Below, piece after piece: positions 42,101 to 50,155 of a stretch of DNA of 64,000 bases. The position numbers and the translations under genes are program-made. The notes below the pieces were generated by a model, which was not told where the DNA came from, did not search any database, and saw nothing but the letters and a program-made list of their open reading frames with translations. The first letter of the stretch is position 1; the number at the start of each line of letters is the position of its first letter. Source of the stretch: Micromonospora chokoriensis (lineage in GTDB: Bacteria > Actinomycetota > Actinomycetes > Mycobacteriales > Micromonosporaceae); contig NZ_JOAN01000002.1 of the NCBI RefSeq assembly GCF_000718555.1, positions 372,001 through 436,000 of the forward strand, in the 5' to 3' direction.

Positions 42101-43822
42101 ACCGCCCTCACGGCCGGCCTGTCCGATCCCGACACCCGCGCCACGGACTTGGAGATCATGCCGGCTGCCGAACGTCGGCAGGCGCTGCCCGAGGCCGCCC
42201 CGGTCACCGCCGCTCCGCCGGTGCACGAGCAGATCTCGGCGATCGCCGCGCGGACCCCGCACGCCCCGGCGGTGTTGGCCGCCGACGGCGCCGGGCTGAC
42301 CTATCGGGAGCTCGACCGGGCCGCCGACCGGCTGGCGCACCGCCTGCGCGAGCGTGGCGCCCGGCCCGGCCTGCTGGTGGAGGCGCGCGTCGACGGGCCG
42401 CTGCGGGTAGCCGCTCTGCTCGCGGTCTGGCGGACCGGGGCCTGCCTGGTGCCGCCCGGCAGCTCCGCCGGCCCAGCGTCCGCACTTGTCGTCACGGCGG
42501 CCGACAACGCGGCCGGCACGGACACCGAGGCCCGCTTCGTCGAGCCTGACGAGGCCGCTCCCGCGGTGATCCTCGGTGACGGTCCAGAGCCGATCGTCGT
42601 CTCCTACCGCGCCGTCCGAGCCCGGATCGTCGCGCTGCGCGACGGCGTCCCGCTGGAGCCGGGCGACCGGGTGCTGAACGCCTCGCCGGAGGGCGGGCAC
42701 GCCTGGCTCACCGAGCTGTTCTGGGCGCTCACGTGCGGCGCCACCGTCGTGCTGCCGACCCCGGGCGACCGCCCCGACGCGGCGGAACTGGGCATCACCG
42801 CGCTGCGAACAGGCCCGGCCGGGCTGCGGGAGCTGATCGGCGCGGCCGCGCCGGCGAGCCTGCGCCGGGTGATCTGCGGCGGCGACGCGGTACCGGCCGA
42901 CACCGTACGCCGGTTCCACGCCACCTGGCCCGGCGCGCGACTGCACCTGGCGCTGGGCTCGACCGAGACCGGCGACGTGACCCTGTCCCCGCACCCCGGA
43001 CTTCCGGTGCCAGGGGCCCGGGCGCTGGTGCTCGACGACCGGCTGCGGCCGGCCCCGATCGGCGTGCCGGGCCGGCTCTTCGTCGCCGGCGACGCGGTCG
43101 CCGACGGCTACCTCGGTGCGCCTGCCCGCACGGCGCGCACCTTCGTGGCCGGCCCGCACGGCACCGGGCCGATGTGCGCCACCGGCGACCTGGTACGCCG
43201 GCACGCCGACGGCCACCTCGAGCTGCTCGGCGACGCTGAGCGCCGGGTCACCGTGCGCGGCGATCGGATCGATCCGCAGCGAATCGAGGAGGCGCTCGCC
43301 GATCACCCGCTGGTTCGGCACGGCGTGGTCGTGCCCGCCGGCGACGGTCTCACCGCGTACGTATGCGGCTGGCACGGTCGTCGGGAGCCGGACCCGCACG
43401 GCTTGCGTGAGTTCCTCGCCGGACGGCTGCCCGCCCACCTGCTCCCCCGCGTCCTGGTCACCGTCGCCGACCTGCCGCTCACCGCCGCCGGCACGATCGA
43501 CCGCGACCGGCTTCCACAGGCCGCGCCGCCGCCCGACTCGGTCCCGGCCTCCGAGACCACCCGGCAGTGGCTGGCGGGCACCTGGCTGGAGATCGTCGGC
43601 ACGCCGTGTGGCGGCGGCACCTTCTGGGAGCTCGGCGCGAGCTCGTTGCAGGCCACCCGCCTGGTCGCCCGGGTTCGCGCCGGTCTCGGCGTCAACCTGA
43701 CCATCGACGAACTGTTCGCCCATCCCACGCTGGACCAGCTCGCCGCCTGGATCGACCGGGCCGCGGCCGGGCCCGCCGCACCCGCCGAGGAAGCCGATGA
43801 GCACACCGCCCTGCGCCACTGA
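39146..43822 (+). CDS. NRPS: C - T - C - degenerate A - T
   Basis: A protein of 1558 aa from GTG 39146, chosen because GAGGA precedes it and the C domain (NVEDIYELSPLQRGML) begins at once. C1 has FHHLLMDGWS near 143. T1 follows directly with GGDSFDAV (about 490), with no A domain between. C2 has FHHIVTDGWSG near 700. The A-like region (about 1025-1458) keeps the fold but has lost the YTSGSTG loop (ILGDGPEPIVVSY), the substrate-binding Asp block and the catalytic Lys (TAAGTIDRDRLP). T2 has LGASSLQATRL near 1495. Both modules must therefore receive their amino acids in trans. Both C active sites are intact, so two peptide bonds are expected. Confidence 0.9.
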   Translation: MHVGASNVEDIYELSPLQRGMLLHSAHDGAPDMYLSQQTYLVTGKLDLEALVAAWQSVSDRHPALRTSFHWEDLDKPLQVVHREVDLPVIHHDWPDAGDDLADRLERLRASDAATGFDLTVPPLQRLHVVRVGDERFGLVWSFHHLLMDGWSIPILLGELLGEYRARTAGWPTSPPAPPYRDYIAWLQRQDPEASRRWWTGLLDSSTGNRLRPLAPADPRQGTGPIDRREVQLPAALLDGLREAAVRHRVTLGTLAYAVWAAVIRRHSDRADVVLGCVTSGRPADLPGVEGMIGVLANTLPLPVEVPDDGDLGDWLRRVQDTAAQLRRHEYTSLADIKRWVGRSGQELFDSTLSVDNYSITIDPAMLGGDLTFRPDVLFDKTSTPIAATFTPDSGAVQMLVHRDRFPAGFVDDLVTDLTAALEAVTSADRVQQVAPARPAAGPPPVPATVEDSAAGQPPATAVEERIAEVYRQVLERPSVDVTMSFFALGGDSFDAVRAAGRIEGASVALIAAHPSVRELARAIAPEETAAPEPDADLDDEIGRLEELLARKRAEKARRDETPQLVPVPREPSMVCTHQQEAMWFMHQVAPHWTSYHVPIPLRLHGNLDVAALERAMHTLVVRHESLRTRFVAEHGVPRQVIDPPPARTRLPVTELTEDQVEPWARGLYTEPFDLAAAPAFRVGVGRVAPDDFVVVMVFHHIVTDGWSGRILGDELSAAYAAVRAGVPAKLPPVRVQPADLAVWQRRWLAGPERDRQIGHWREALAGLSTVDFSADRPRPARPNGAGANVLRVLPAETSAAVRAYTREHRVSLLSVLHAGLLSVLHRWTGQLDLPVGSLLTGRTSAEIESMVGYLGSIVVLRPDLSGEPSFAELIDRCNRVVLDATSRQDVPFLLVVDALRPERVTGRNPLFQIGLTLHPPGINAALRLGDDVTGEQFGLHDEYTLWDMAVDVTDAPDGDLYLSIDYSAELYDPERITRFADHFATALTAGLSDPDTRATDLEIMPAAERRQALPEAAPVTAAPPVHEQISAIAARTPHAPAVLAADGAGLTYRELDRAADRLAHRLRERGARPGLLVEARVDGPLRVAALLAVWRTGACLVPPGSSAGPASALVVTAADNAAGTDTEARFVEPDEAAPAVILGDGPEPIVVSYRAVRARIVALRDGVPLEPGDRVLNASPEGGHAWLTELFWALTCGATVVLPTPGDRPDAAELGITALRTGPAGLRELIGAAAPASLRRVICGGDAVPADTVRRFHATWPGARLHLALGSTETGDVTLSPHPGLPVPGARALVLDDRLRPAPIGVPGRLFVAGDAVADGYLGAPARTARTFVAGPHGTGPMCATGDLVRRHADGHLELLGDAERRVTVRGDRIDPQRIEEALADHPLVRHGVVVPAGDGLTAYVCGWHGRREPDPHGLREFLAGRLPAHLLPRVLVTVADLPLTAAGTIDRDRLPQAAPPPDSVPASETTRQWLAGTWLEIVGTPCGGGTFWELGASSLQATRLVARVRAGLGVNLTIDELFAHPTLDQLAAWIDRAAAGPAAPAEEADEHTALRH

Positions 43823-44249
43823 GCGCTCCGACAGCTACAGCGTCTCGATCAGCGCGCCGGTCGACTTCGTCTGGGCCACGCTGGCGACCGTCGCCGACTG
43901 GCCCCGCTTCTCCCCGTTCGCGCTGCGCGTACGCCCGGAGTCGCCAGGCACCTTCACGGTCACCAGCCCCACCGGCGACGTGCGGCTGACCAGCCACTTC
44001 GACGAGGCGCTGCGGTTGCTCGACCACACCGTGACGCTCGCCGACGGCACCGACGTCTTCATCCCCTACCGGGTGACACCCAACCACCGCGGCAGCGAGC
44101 TGATCATGACGAACGTGAAGTCGCCGACGGACAGCGCGGCGGAGTACGAGGAGCAGCTCGGCTGGATGCGCACCGAGCTGGCGAACGCGAAGACATACGT
44201 CGAGGAGTGCTACGCCGCGCGAGGCGAAGGGGCGAGCCGTGCTGACTGA
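43797..44249 (+). CDS. SRPBCC (START-like / polyketide cyclase-like) protein
   Basis: A 150-aa protein of the SRPBCC fold, recognised from the opening YSVSISAPVDFVWATLATVADWPRFSPF and a C-terminal amphipathic helix (EEQLGWMRTELANAKTYVEE). These proteins form a hydrophobic cavity and include aromatase/cyclases and Pictet-Spengler-type or lipid-binding proteins. No catalytic residue can be assigned. It overlaps the synthetase stop by 26 nt and the peptidase start by 11 nt, so it is firmly in the operon. A cyclase or ligand-binding role on the assembled chain is possible. Confidence 0.8.
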   Translation: MSTPPCATERSDSYSVSISAPVDFVWATLATVADWPRFSPFALRVRPESPGTFTVTSPTGDVRLTSHFDEALRLLDHTVTLADGTDVFIPYRVTPNHRGSELIMTNVKSPTDSAAEYEEQLGWMRTELANAKTYVEECYAARGEGASRAD

Positions 44250-46572
44250 GACCGTGACCGCTCCACCGCCACGCGCTGCGGCGCCACCCCCGGGGCGGAC
44301 GAGTCCGCTGCCCGCGCTTATCGCGATCGGCGCGCTGATCCTCCTGACCGCCCTGACCCTGCTGAGCCTGCGGCCGGCCGGGCCGGAGCCGGCGTCCGCG
44401 CCGGCGACGGAGTTCTCCGCCGACCGTGCGATGGCCAAGCTCGACCGGATCGCCGCCCGCGCGCACCCCACCGGTTCGCCGACGCACCAGCAGGTCCGCG
44501 ACTATCTGGTGGCGGAGCTGCGAGCGGCCGGGCTGGAGCCCTCGGTGCAGGACCGGGTCGCGGTGCGGGCTACCGAGAACACGCTGGACGCCGGGTCGGT
44601 GTCGAATGTCTACGCCACCATCGCCGGACGGCAGTCGACCGGGCAGGTGCTGCTGGTCGCCCACTACGATTCGGTGCCGATCGGGCCCGGCGCGGCCGAC
44701 AACGGCGGCAACGTCGCCGCGCTGCTCGAGATCGTCCGGGTGCTCAAGGCCGGCGCGCAGTCCCGCAACGACATCGGCGTGCTCTTCACCGACGCGGAGG
44801 AGCAGGGGCTACTCGGCGCGAAGGCGTTCCTGGACTCGGGCGCCGCCGGCGACCCGGCCCGGGTGGTGGCGGTGAATTTCGAGGCACGCGGTTCGTCCGG
44901 GCCTGCGGTCATGTTCGAGACCGTGGGGGGAGACCTGACCCCGGCCGTACGGGCGTCGGGCGCCCTGACCACGTCGGCGGCCGTCCAGGTCTATCGGGCG
45001 ATGCCCAACGACACTGACCTGAGTGTGCTCGGCGACGCCGGCATGCGGGGCCTGAACCTCGCCCACCTGGCTGGTGCGGGCCACTATCACACGGCCCACG
45101 ACAGCGCCGACCGGTTGAGCCGGGCCAGTGTGCAGGACATGGGCGAGGCCGGGCTGGGCGCCGCCCGCGAGCTGGCCGGCGCCGACCTCGCCGACACCGG
45201 CAGCGAGGGCACCTTCTTCTCGTTCTTCGGCACGGTGATCTGGTATCCCGCCCTACTCGTGCTCCCGCTCGCGGTGCTGACCGCAGCGGGTTTCCTGGCG
45301 CTGCTGTGGTGGGGCCGGCGACGTGGGCTCTCCCCACGCGGGGTGGCGCGCACGGTCGTCACGCTGCCGCTGTGCCTGCTCGCCGCGGCCGTTCTCGGGC
45401 AGATCGGCTGGCTGATCCTGGCCGGTCGGTCGCCGGGCTCGTTCCTGCTGATGGGTGGGGTCTACCACCCGGCCCGCTACCTGATCGGCGTGGCGGCGCT
45501 GCTGCTGGTGGCCCTGCTCGTCTGGTATCGCTGGGCACGGCGACGGGCGTCCGCGCTGGACGCGATGGTCGGCGTGGCCGGCTGGTTCAGCCTGCTGGCC
45601 GTCGCCTGCGCGGTGCTGGCCCCCGGCGCGGCCTATCTGTTCACCTGGCCGGCGCTGGCCGGCCTGGCCGGCGCGTGGCTGGCGCTGCGGCGCGGCCCGG
45701 CCGATCCGCTGTGGACGGCGGTGGCCGGCGGCGTGTTCGCGGCGGTGGCCGTAGTGCTGGTGCTGCCGGTCGTGATGCTGATGGTCCCGCCGCTCGGCCT
45801 GCCGCTCACCGTGCTGCGGCTGCTGCTCGCGATCACCCTCGGCGCGGCTCTCCTGGCCGTGCTCGGCCCGCTGCCCCCGCGCCGCGCGCTCACCGCAGGG
45901 ATGCTCACGCTGACCGTCGCCGGGGTCGCCGCGATCGTGATCGTGGCCGCCGGCGACCGCTACAGCAGCCGCGACCCGCAGCCGGTCAGCCTCGGCTATC
46001 TGCTGGAGGCGGACGCCGGGCGGGCGTCGTGGATCAGCAACGGCGGACCGGCCCAGCCGGTGGTCGGGCCGCTGCTCAACGGCGGCGGCATCGTTCCCGA
46101 CCAGCGGGTGCCACACCTGGCCGGCGCCCAACTGCAGGCCGGACCGGCGGCGGTGGCGCCCGAGGTGCGCGGCGCGCAGGTGGAGCAGCCCACCACGCGG
46201 GTGCAGGACGGGGTGACCACGACCCAGGCGCGGATCCGGGTGCCCGCCGACGTCTACAGCATCATCGTCTTCGCCGACACGTCGGCGCATGAGATTCTCG
46301 GCGCCACGGTCAACGGCGGTGAGCTGCCGGGTGGGCGCAACGTCGGGGCGGCTTCGGCACCCTGGGGCTGGGGCTTCGGCTATGCCGGCCCGCCGGCCGA
46401 CGGGGTCGAGCTGACCATCCGGTCGCGCGGCACCGGAGCGCTGCGGATCCTGGTCACCACGACCACGGCCGGCCTACCCGCCTCCGCGCCGCTGCTGCCG
46501 GCGGACCTGAGCTGGGCGAACTGGCCGTCGGTCGCCGGGCAGACCTTCGTCGTGAGCACCCACCGGCTATGA
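44239..46572 (+). CDS. Membrane M28-family metallopeptidase
   Basis: A 777-aa protein. A first membrane segment (about 26-47) precedes an M28 zinc aminopeptidase domain (about 60-320). Metal ligands and catalytic residues are visible in AHYDSVPIGPGAADNGG (about 141-157), TDAEEQGLLGA (about 183) and HYHTAHDSADRL (about 283). After it come about seven hydrophobic helices (340-565) and a C-terminal extracytoplasmic-type domain. The catalytic domain is therefore anchored and probably outside the cell. Beside a lipo-initiating NRPS and an exporter, it could remove an N-terminal acyl or leader residue from an inactive precursor, as the unrelated peptidases XcnG and ClbP do. It could instead confer self-resistance. 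Start GTG 44239. Confidence 0.85.
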   Translation: MLTETVTAPPPRAAAPPPGRTSPLPALIAIGALILLTALTLLSLRPAGPEPASAPATEFSADRAMAKLDRIAARAHPTGSPTHQQVRDYLVAELRAAGLEPSVQDRVAVRATENTLDAGSVSNVYATIAGRQSTGQVLLVAHYDSVPIGPGAADNGGNVAALLEIVRVLKAGAQSRNDIGVLFTDAEEQGLLGAKAFLDSGAAGDPARVVAVNFEARGSSGPAVMFETVGGDLTPAVRASGALTTSAAVQVYRAMPNDTDLSVLGDAGMRGLNLAHLAGAGHYHTAHDSADRLSRASVQDMGEAGLGAARELAGADLADTGSEGTFFSFFGTVIWYPALLVLPLAVLTAAGFLALLWWGRRRGLSPRGVARTVVTLPLCLLAAAVLGQIGWLILAGRSPGSFLLMGGVYHPARYLIGVAALLLVALLVWYRWARRRASALDAMVGVAGWFSLLAVACAVLAPGAAYLFTWPALAGLAGAWLALRRGPADPLWTAVAGGVFAAVAVVLVLPVVMLMVPPLGLPLTVLRLLLAITLGAALLAVLGPLPPRRALTAGMLTLTVAGVAAIVIVAAGDRYSSRDPQPVSLGYLLEADAGRASWISNGGPAQPVVGPLLNGGGIVPDQRVPHLAGAQLQAGPAAVAPEVRGAQVEQPTTRVQDGVTTTQARIRVPADVYSIIVFADTSAHEILGATVNGGELPGGRNVGAASAPWGWGFGYAGPPADGVELTIRSRGTGALRILVTTTTAGLPASAPLLPADLSWANWPSVAGQTFVVSTHRL

Positions 46573-47753
46573 CCACAACCGAGCCCGTCTACGACCCGTT
46601 CTCGTACCTCCTGCACGAGGACCCCTATCCGACCTATGCCTGGATGCGCGAGCACGCGCCGCTCTATCGGAACGAGTCCCGAAACTTCTGGGCCCTGTCC
46701 CGCTATGCCGACGTGCAGGCGGCGCTGCGTAACCCGGGCCTGTTCTCCAGCCGCAACGGCATCTCACTGGAACCGGACCTGTGGGGTCCCGAGGCCGAGA
46801 AGACCAGCTTCTATCTCGCCATGGACCCGCCCCGGCACGGGCGGATGCGCCGGCTGACCGGGTCGGTCTTCAAGCCCCGGTGGGTTCAGACGATGGAGCC
46901 GCGGATCCGGGAGCTGGCCCGGGCCCGGCTGGCGCCGCTGCGCGACGGGGGCACGTTCGACCTGGCCGACTTCGGCGCCGCGCTGCCGCACGACGTGATG
47001 TGCGAGCTGATCGGCATCCCGGCGGCGGACCGCGACGCGCTACGCGTCGACAACGACCTGCTCAACCACTGCGAGGACGGCTTGGAGACGCGGTCAGCGG
47101 CGACCCTGGCCGCGGGATTCCGGCTGGCCGTCTACTACGTCAGCCTGATCAACGACCGGCGGCGTCAGCGGCGCGACGACCTGCTGTCGACCATGCTGGA
47201 CACCGAGACGGAGGAGGGCCCGCTGACCGACGGGCAGCTCGTCGCGTTCCTCTTTCTCATGGTCAGCGCCACCAACGAGTCGACGGGCAAGCAGATCGGC
47301 ATCGCGCTGCACCATGGGTGGCGGCTGCCCGAGGTGCGGCGGGCCGGGCTGAACGGCCGCGCCGCGGACTGGTGCGACGAGTCGCTGCGCTTCGACTCGC
47401 CCAGCCAGATGATGGCCCGCACGCTGACCGAGGAGACGGTGCTGCACGGCGAGCGGCTGCCGGCCGGCGCCCGGGTGGCTCTGCTGCCCGCCTCCGGCAA
47501 CCGGGACGAGCGGGTGTTCGCCGACCCGGACGTGTTCGCCCTCGACCGGGACACCAGCGCCATGATCAGTTTCGGTCTCGGGCCACATTTCTGCCCGGGT
47601 GCCGGCCTGGCCCGGCTGGAGATCACGATCGCGCTGCAAGAGTTCGGCGCGCTGGTGTCCGACTACGAGATCGACATGGACCGGGCCCGCCTGGTGCACT
47701 CGCCGCACCAGCGCGGGTTCCTCTCCCTACCGGCAACCGTCACCCGTCGCTGA
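46569..47753 (+). CDS. Cytochrome P450
   Basis: A 394-aa P450 with heme loop FGLGPHFCPGAGLAR (Cys about 342) and I helix FLMVSATNESTGKQ (about 234). The acidic Glu precedes Ser, where Thr is usual. The K helix has DESLRF. It belongs to a different subfamily from the four P450s at the left end and lacks their SNFxxG tail. It is coupled by ATGA to the membrane peptidase gene and probably performs a late oxidation. Its 3' end overlaps the convergent PLP-enzyme gene by 14 nt. Confidence 0.9.
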   Translation: MTTTEPVYDPFSYLLHEDPYPTYAWMREHAPLYRNESRNFWALSRYADVQAALRNPGLFSSRNGISLEPDLWGPEAEKTSFYLAMDPPRHGRMRRLTGSVFKPRWVQTMEPRIRELARARLAPLRDGGTFDLADFGAALPHDVMCELIGIPAADRDALRVDNDLLNHCEDGLETRSAATLAAGFRLAVYYVSLINDRRRQRRDDLLSTMLDTETEEGPLTDGQLVAFLFLMVSATNESTGKQIGIALHHGWRLPEVRRAGLNGRAADWCDESLRFDSPSQMMARTLTEETVLHGERLPAGARVALLPASGNRDERVFADPDVFALDRDTSAMISFGLGPHFCPGAGLARLEITIALQEFGALVSDYEIDMDRARLVHSPHQRGFLSLPATVTRR

Positions 47754-48855
47754 GCACCGTTTCCAGGGCCGCCAGCCCGGCGGCCAGCTCGGCGCGGGTG
47801 CCGCCGAAGCCCAGCCGGGCATAGCCCGTGAAGTCGTCGCCGAAGCACTCGCCCGGGACCAGCAGCACCCGATGCTCCTGGGCGAGTCGCCGGCACAGGT
47901 CGGTGACGTCGGCGCAGCGCGGGAACCGGACGAACGCGGCGACCCCACCGTCGGGCGGGTCGAGCCGCACCTGGTCACCCATCCGGTCCGCCCACTCGGT
48001 CAGGTAGAGCAGGTTGCCGGCGGCGTGCTCGCGCTGCATCGCGACGATCCGGTCGGCGTTGCGCACCGCCTTCTCGGCGAAGAACTCCAGCACCGGCGAG
48101 ACGTAGAGGGCGATGTAGTCGCGTAGCACCGCCATCCGGGCGAGCAACTCGTTCGGCGCCACGCACCAGCCGACCCGGATGCCAGCCAGCCCGTAGCTCT
48201 TGGAGAAGGTGCCGAACGCGATGAGCCGGTCGTACCAGATCGGCAGCGGCAGCGGGTCGGCGGCGTAGGTCAGCTCGCCGAAGGCGTGGTCCCAGACCAG
48301 CCAGGCGCCCGCCTCGTCGGCGATCTCCACCAGCTCGCGTTGCTGCTCCGGGGTGATCGAGCGGCCGGTCGGGTTGTGCGGAAAGTTGACCACGATCATG
48401 CGCGGCCGGCGCTCGGCCAGCTTGCGCAGCGCGGCCAGATCGGCGGCGAACCCGCCCTCGTCCTGCCGCAGCGGCCAGCGGGTGATCGTGCAGCCCAGCG
48501 CGCCGGCGATGTCGTAGAGCTGCTGATAGGCCGGGTCGACCACGATGATCTCGTCGCCCGGGTCGAGCACGGTGTGCATGACGATGTAGATCGCCTCGCT
48601 CGAGCCGTGCGTCACCATCATCCGGTCCGGGTCCCCGGCGAGCCAGCGGTCGGCCAGGGCCGCGCGCAGCGCCGTGCCGCCGAAGCTCTCGCTGTCGTGG
48701 AAGATCATCGGATCGAGCTCGTCGAGGTCGAAGCCACAGATCTCGCGCAGCTCCTTGATGGTCAGGTCGCGGACACCACTGCTGCCGATGTCGTGGTCGA
48801 CGTTGTGGTAGTAGAGCCGCATCCACTCCTCGAGCTTGGCCAGCGCGATCTTCAT
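47740..48855 (-). CDS. Capreomycidine synthase-like PLP enzyme (VioD type)
   Basis: A 371-aa fold-type I PLP enzyme. It matches my memory of viomycin VioD block by block: DIGSSGVRDLT (about 20), THGSSEAIYIVM (about 87), VNFPHNPTGRSIT (about 160), FGTFSKSYGLAGIRVGWC with the PLP Lys (about 224) and PGECFGDDF near the end. VioD removes the 3-hydroxyl of (3S)-hydroxyarginine and cyclises it to capreomycidine. A VioC-like hydroxylase is encoded at 53276, supplying the expected substrate. The start is ATG 48855. A GATAGT hexamer 24 nt from the box at 48893 predicts a start at or next to the ATG (leaderless). Confidence 0.87.
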   Translation of the reverse strand: MKIALAKLEEWMRLYYHNVDHDIGSSGVRDLTIKELREICGFDLDELDPMIFHDSESFGGTALRAALADRWLAGDPDRMMVTHGSSEAIYIVMHTVLDPGDEIIVVDPAYQQLYDIAGALGCTITRWPLRQDEGGFAADLAALRKLAERRPRMIVVNFPHNPTGRSITPEQQRELVEIADEAGAWLVWDHAFGELTYAADPLPLPIWYDRLIAFGTFSKSYGLAGIRVGWCVAPNELLARMAVLRDYIALYVSPVLEFFAEKAVRNADRIVAMQREHAAGNLLYLTEWADRMGDQVRLDPPDGGVAAFVRFPRCADVTDLCRRLAQEHRVLLVPGECFGDDFTGYARLGFGGTRAELAAGLAALETVLSDG

Positions 48856-48892
48856 GCGCCTCACTATCGGCGGCCGGGCCGCGTCCGGGGGC

Positions 48893-48910
48893 GTCGCGTG
48901 AAGCGGTGAC
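48893..48910. promoter_or_regulatory. Cluster box, divergent, between the VioD-like and MbtH genes
   Basis: GTCGCGTGAAGCGGTGAC. Both sides carry a -10-like hexamer at 24 nt: TACGGT (48935-48940) on the plus strand and GATAGT (48868-48863) on the minus strand. One central operator could serve both genes. Confidence 0.62.
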
Positions 48911-48972
48911 AGGTGCCGTGCCGCTCCGGATGAGTACGGTCGCGTCGAGCCGATCTGCGAGGAGCCGTGCCC

Positions 48973-49179
48973 ATGAATGTCTTCGACGACCCCGACGGAA
49001 CCTTCCTGGTGCTCGTGAACGACGAGGAGCAGCATTCCCTCTGGCCGAGTTCGCTGGACGTGCCGGCGGGCTGGCGCGTCGCCCACGGCCCGGAATCCCG
49101 GCAGGCGTGCCTGGACCACGTCGAGCAGCACTGGACTGACATCACGCCGCTGAGCGTGCGGCAGGCGTTGGCGTCATAA
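48973..49179 (+). CDS. MbtH-like protein
   Basis: A 68-aa protein with the family signature: NVFDDPDGTFLVLVNDEEQHSLWP at the N-terminus, then PAGWRV and the C-terminal WTDITPLSVRQ. MbtH proteins bind A domains and are needed for folding or activity of many of them. The window holds two complete amino-acid A domains, part of a third, and at least two remnants, so it is likely an essential partner. The gene has its own box-driven promoter (48893), and a GAGGA precedes the ATG. It overlaps the convergent SDR-like gene by 6 nt. Confidence 0.95.
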   Translation: MNVFDDPDGTFLVLVNDEEQHSLWPSSLDVPAGWRVAHGPESRQACLDHVEQHWTDITPLSVRQALAS

Positions 49180-49860
49180 CCCGCCGCTCGGGGGATCACG
49201 CAGGAGGTCGGCCAGCCATCGCGACAGGTCGACCTCGCCGGCTGCCGGCGACGGATAGGTGTCGATGACGATGCCGGTGCCGGCCAGTTCGTCGGCCACG
49301 GACCGGGTGAACTCGTTTACCCGGTCCGTGGCGGCCGCCCCCGCCGCCCTCACGCCCGGCCCGTCCAGCACATAGGCGATGCGCCCGTAGTGTTGCCGGC
49401 GCATCAGCGGCTCCACGGCGTGGATCAGCTGCCGGGTGCCGGCCAGGTTCTCCTCCAGGATCATCAACTCCGCGCCGGTGGTCACCGTCGCGTCGACCAA
49501 CACGTCGCAGCGGCCCAGCCGCATCCGCAGCCACGTCGTGAGGCGTTCGACGCTGTCCGGGTCGGTGAGGGTCAGCTGGCGTACGGCGACGCGGTCCGCG
49601 AGATCGCCGAGCAGCGCGACCGCCGCCCTTCCGCTGATCCCGGAAGGGCTCGTGAGCACAACCCGGACCGGCGACTCAGCGAGCGCGCGGGTGATCGTGA
49701 GGGTCAACGCGGGGTCGCCCTCGATCACGACGGCGACGGGCTCCTCCACCGGTTCGAACCGCGTGGCGCCCGCCTGCCCGGCCGGTGATCCGATCGCTCG
49801 CAAGGGGATCACCTTGGCCCCGTCGTCGCGTGCGATGCGTCGCGCATCGCGATTCGGCAT
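49174..49860 (-). CDS. Degenerate SDR-like Rossmann protein
   Basis: A 228-aa protein with the strand-helix pattern of short-chain dehydrogenases (VAVVIEGDPALTLTITRALA; VRVVLTSPSG; DVLVDATV; GRIAYVLDG). The glycine-rich TGxxxGxG loop is missing, and no YxxxK catalytic pair is visible after the AYVLDGPG strand. It is therefore unlikely to be an active dehydrogenase. It may bind a ligand or be a regulatory relic. A 35-residue basic N-terminal extension precedes the fold. It sits beside the LuxR-type regulator and faces away from it. Confidence 0.6.
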   Translation of the reverse strand: MPNRDARRIARDDGAKVIPLRAIGSPAGQAGATRFEPVEEPVAVVIEGDPALTLTITRALAESPVRVVLTSPSGISGRAAVALLGDLADRVAVRQLTLTDPDSVERLTTWLRMRLGRCDVLVDATVTTGAELMILEENLAGTRQLIHAVEPLMRRQHYGRIAYVLDGPGVRAAGAAATDRVNEFTRSVADELAGTGIVIDTYPSPAAGEVDLSRWLADLLRDPPSGGL

Positions 49861-50044
49861 CGTCGGTCACCTCTTTCAGGCCGTGCGGGGGCGCAGGGAG
49901 ATCATGGTCGAACGATGCACGGTGTCGCGTCACGTCGCTTGTTGCAGCTACCGACCGCCACGGGCTCCCGACCCGATAGATGACCATCGGTGCCATGGAT
50001 TACCCCAGCTCGACGACCATTACCAGGAGTTAACACTTGTCACT

Positions 50045-50062
50045 GTCCCGTGAAGCAGGGAT
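50045..50062 (+). promoter_or_regulatory. Cluster box in the promoter of the LuxR-type regulator
   Basis: GTCCCGTGAAGCAGGGAT, one of the closest copies to consensus. TACTGT lies 23 nt downstream (50086-50091), predicting a start near 50098. The position implies autoregulation. The rest of the 295-nt gap 49861-50155 shows no other gene or clear signal. Confidence 0.65.
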
Positions 50063-50155
50063 GCTTGGCCCCGGAGGGCCGCTGCTACTGTCGACCGAGT
50101 TGGTGATCGATCGGCAATCTCATCGAAAACAATCGATGCAGAGCGCACCCTGACC

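Noticed and set aside
49861..49950. A twelfth cluster box near GTCGCGTCACG (about 49924) for the SDR-like gene
   Set aside because: Only the left arm matches, and there is no -10-like hexamer at 23-24 nt on the minus strand.
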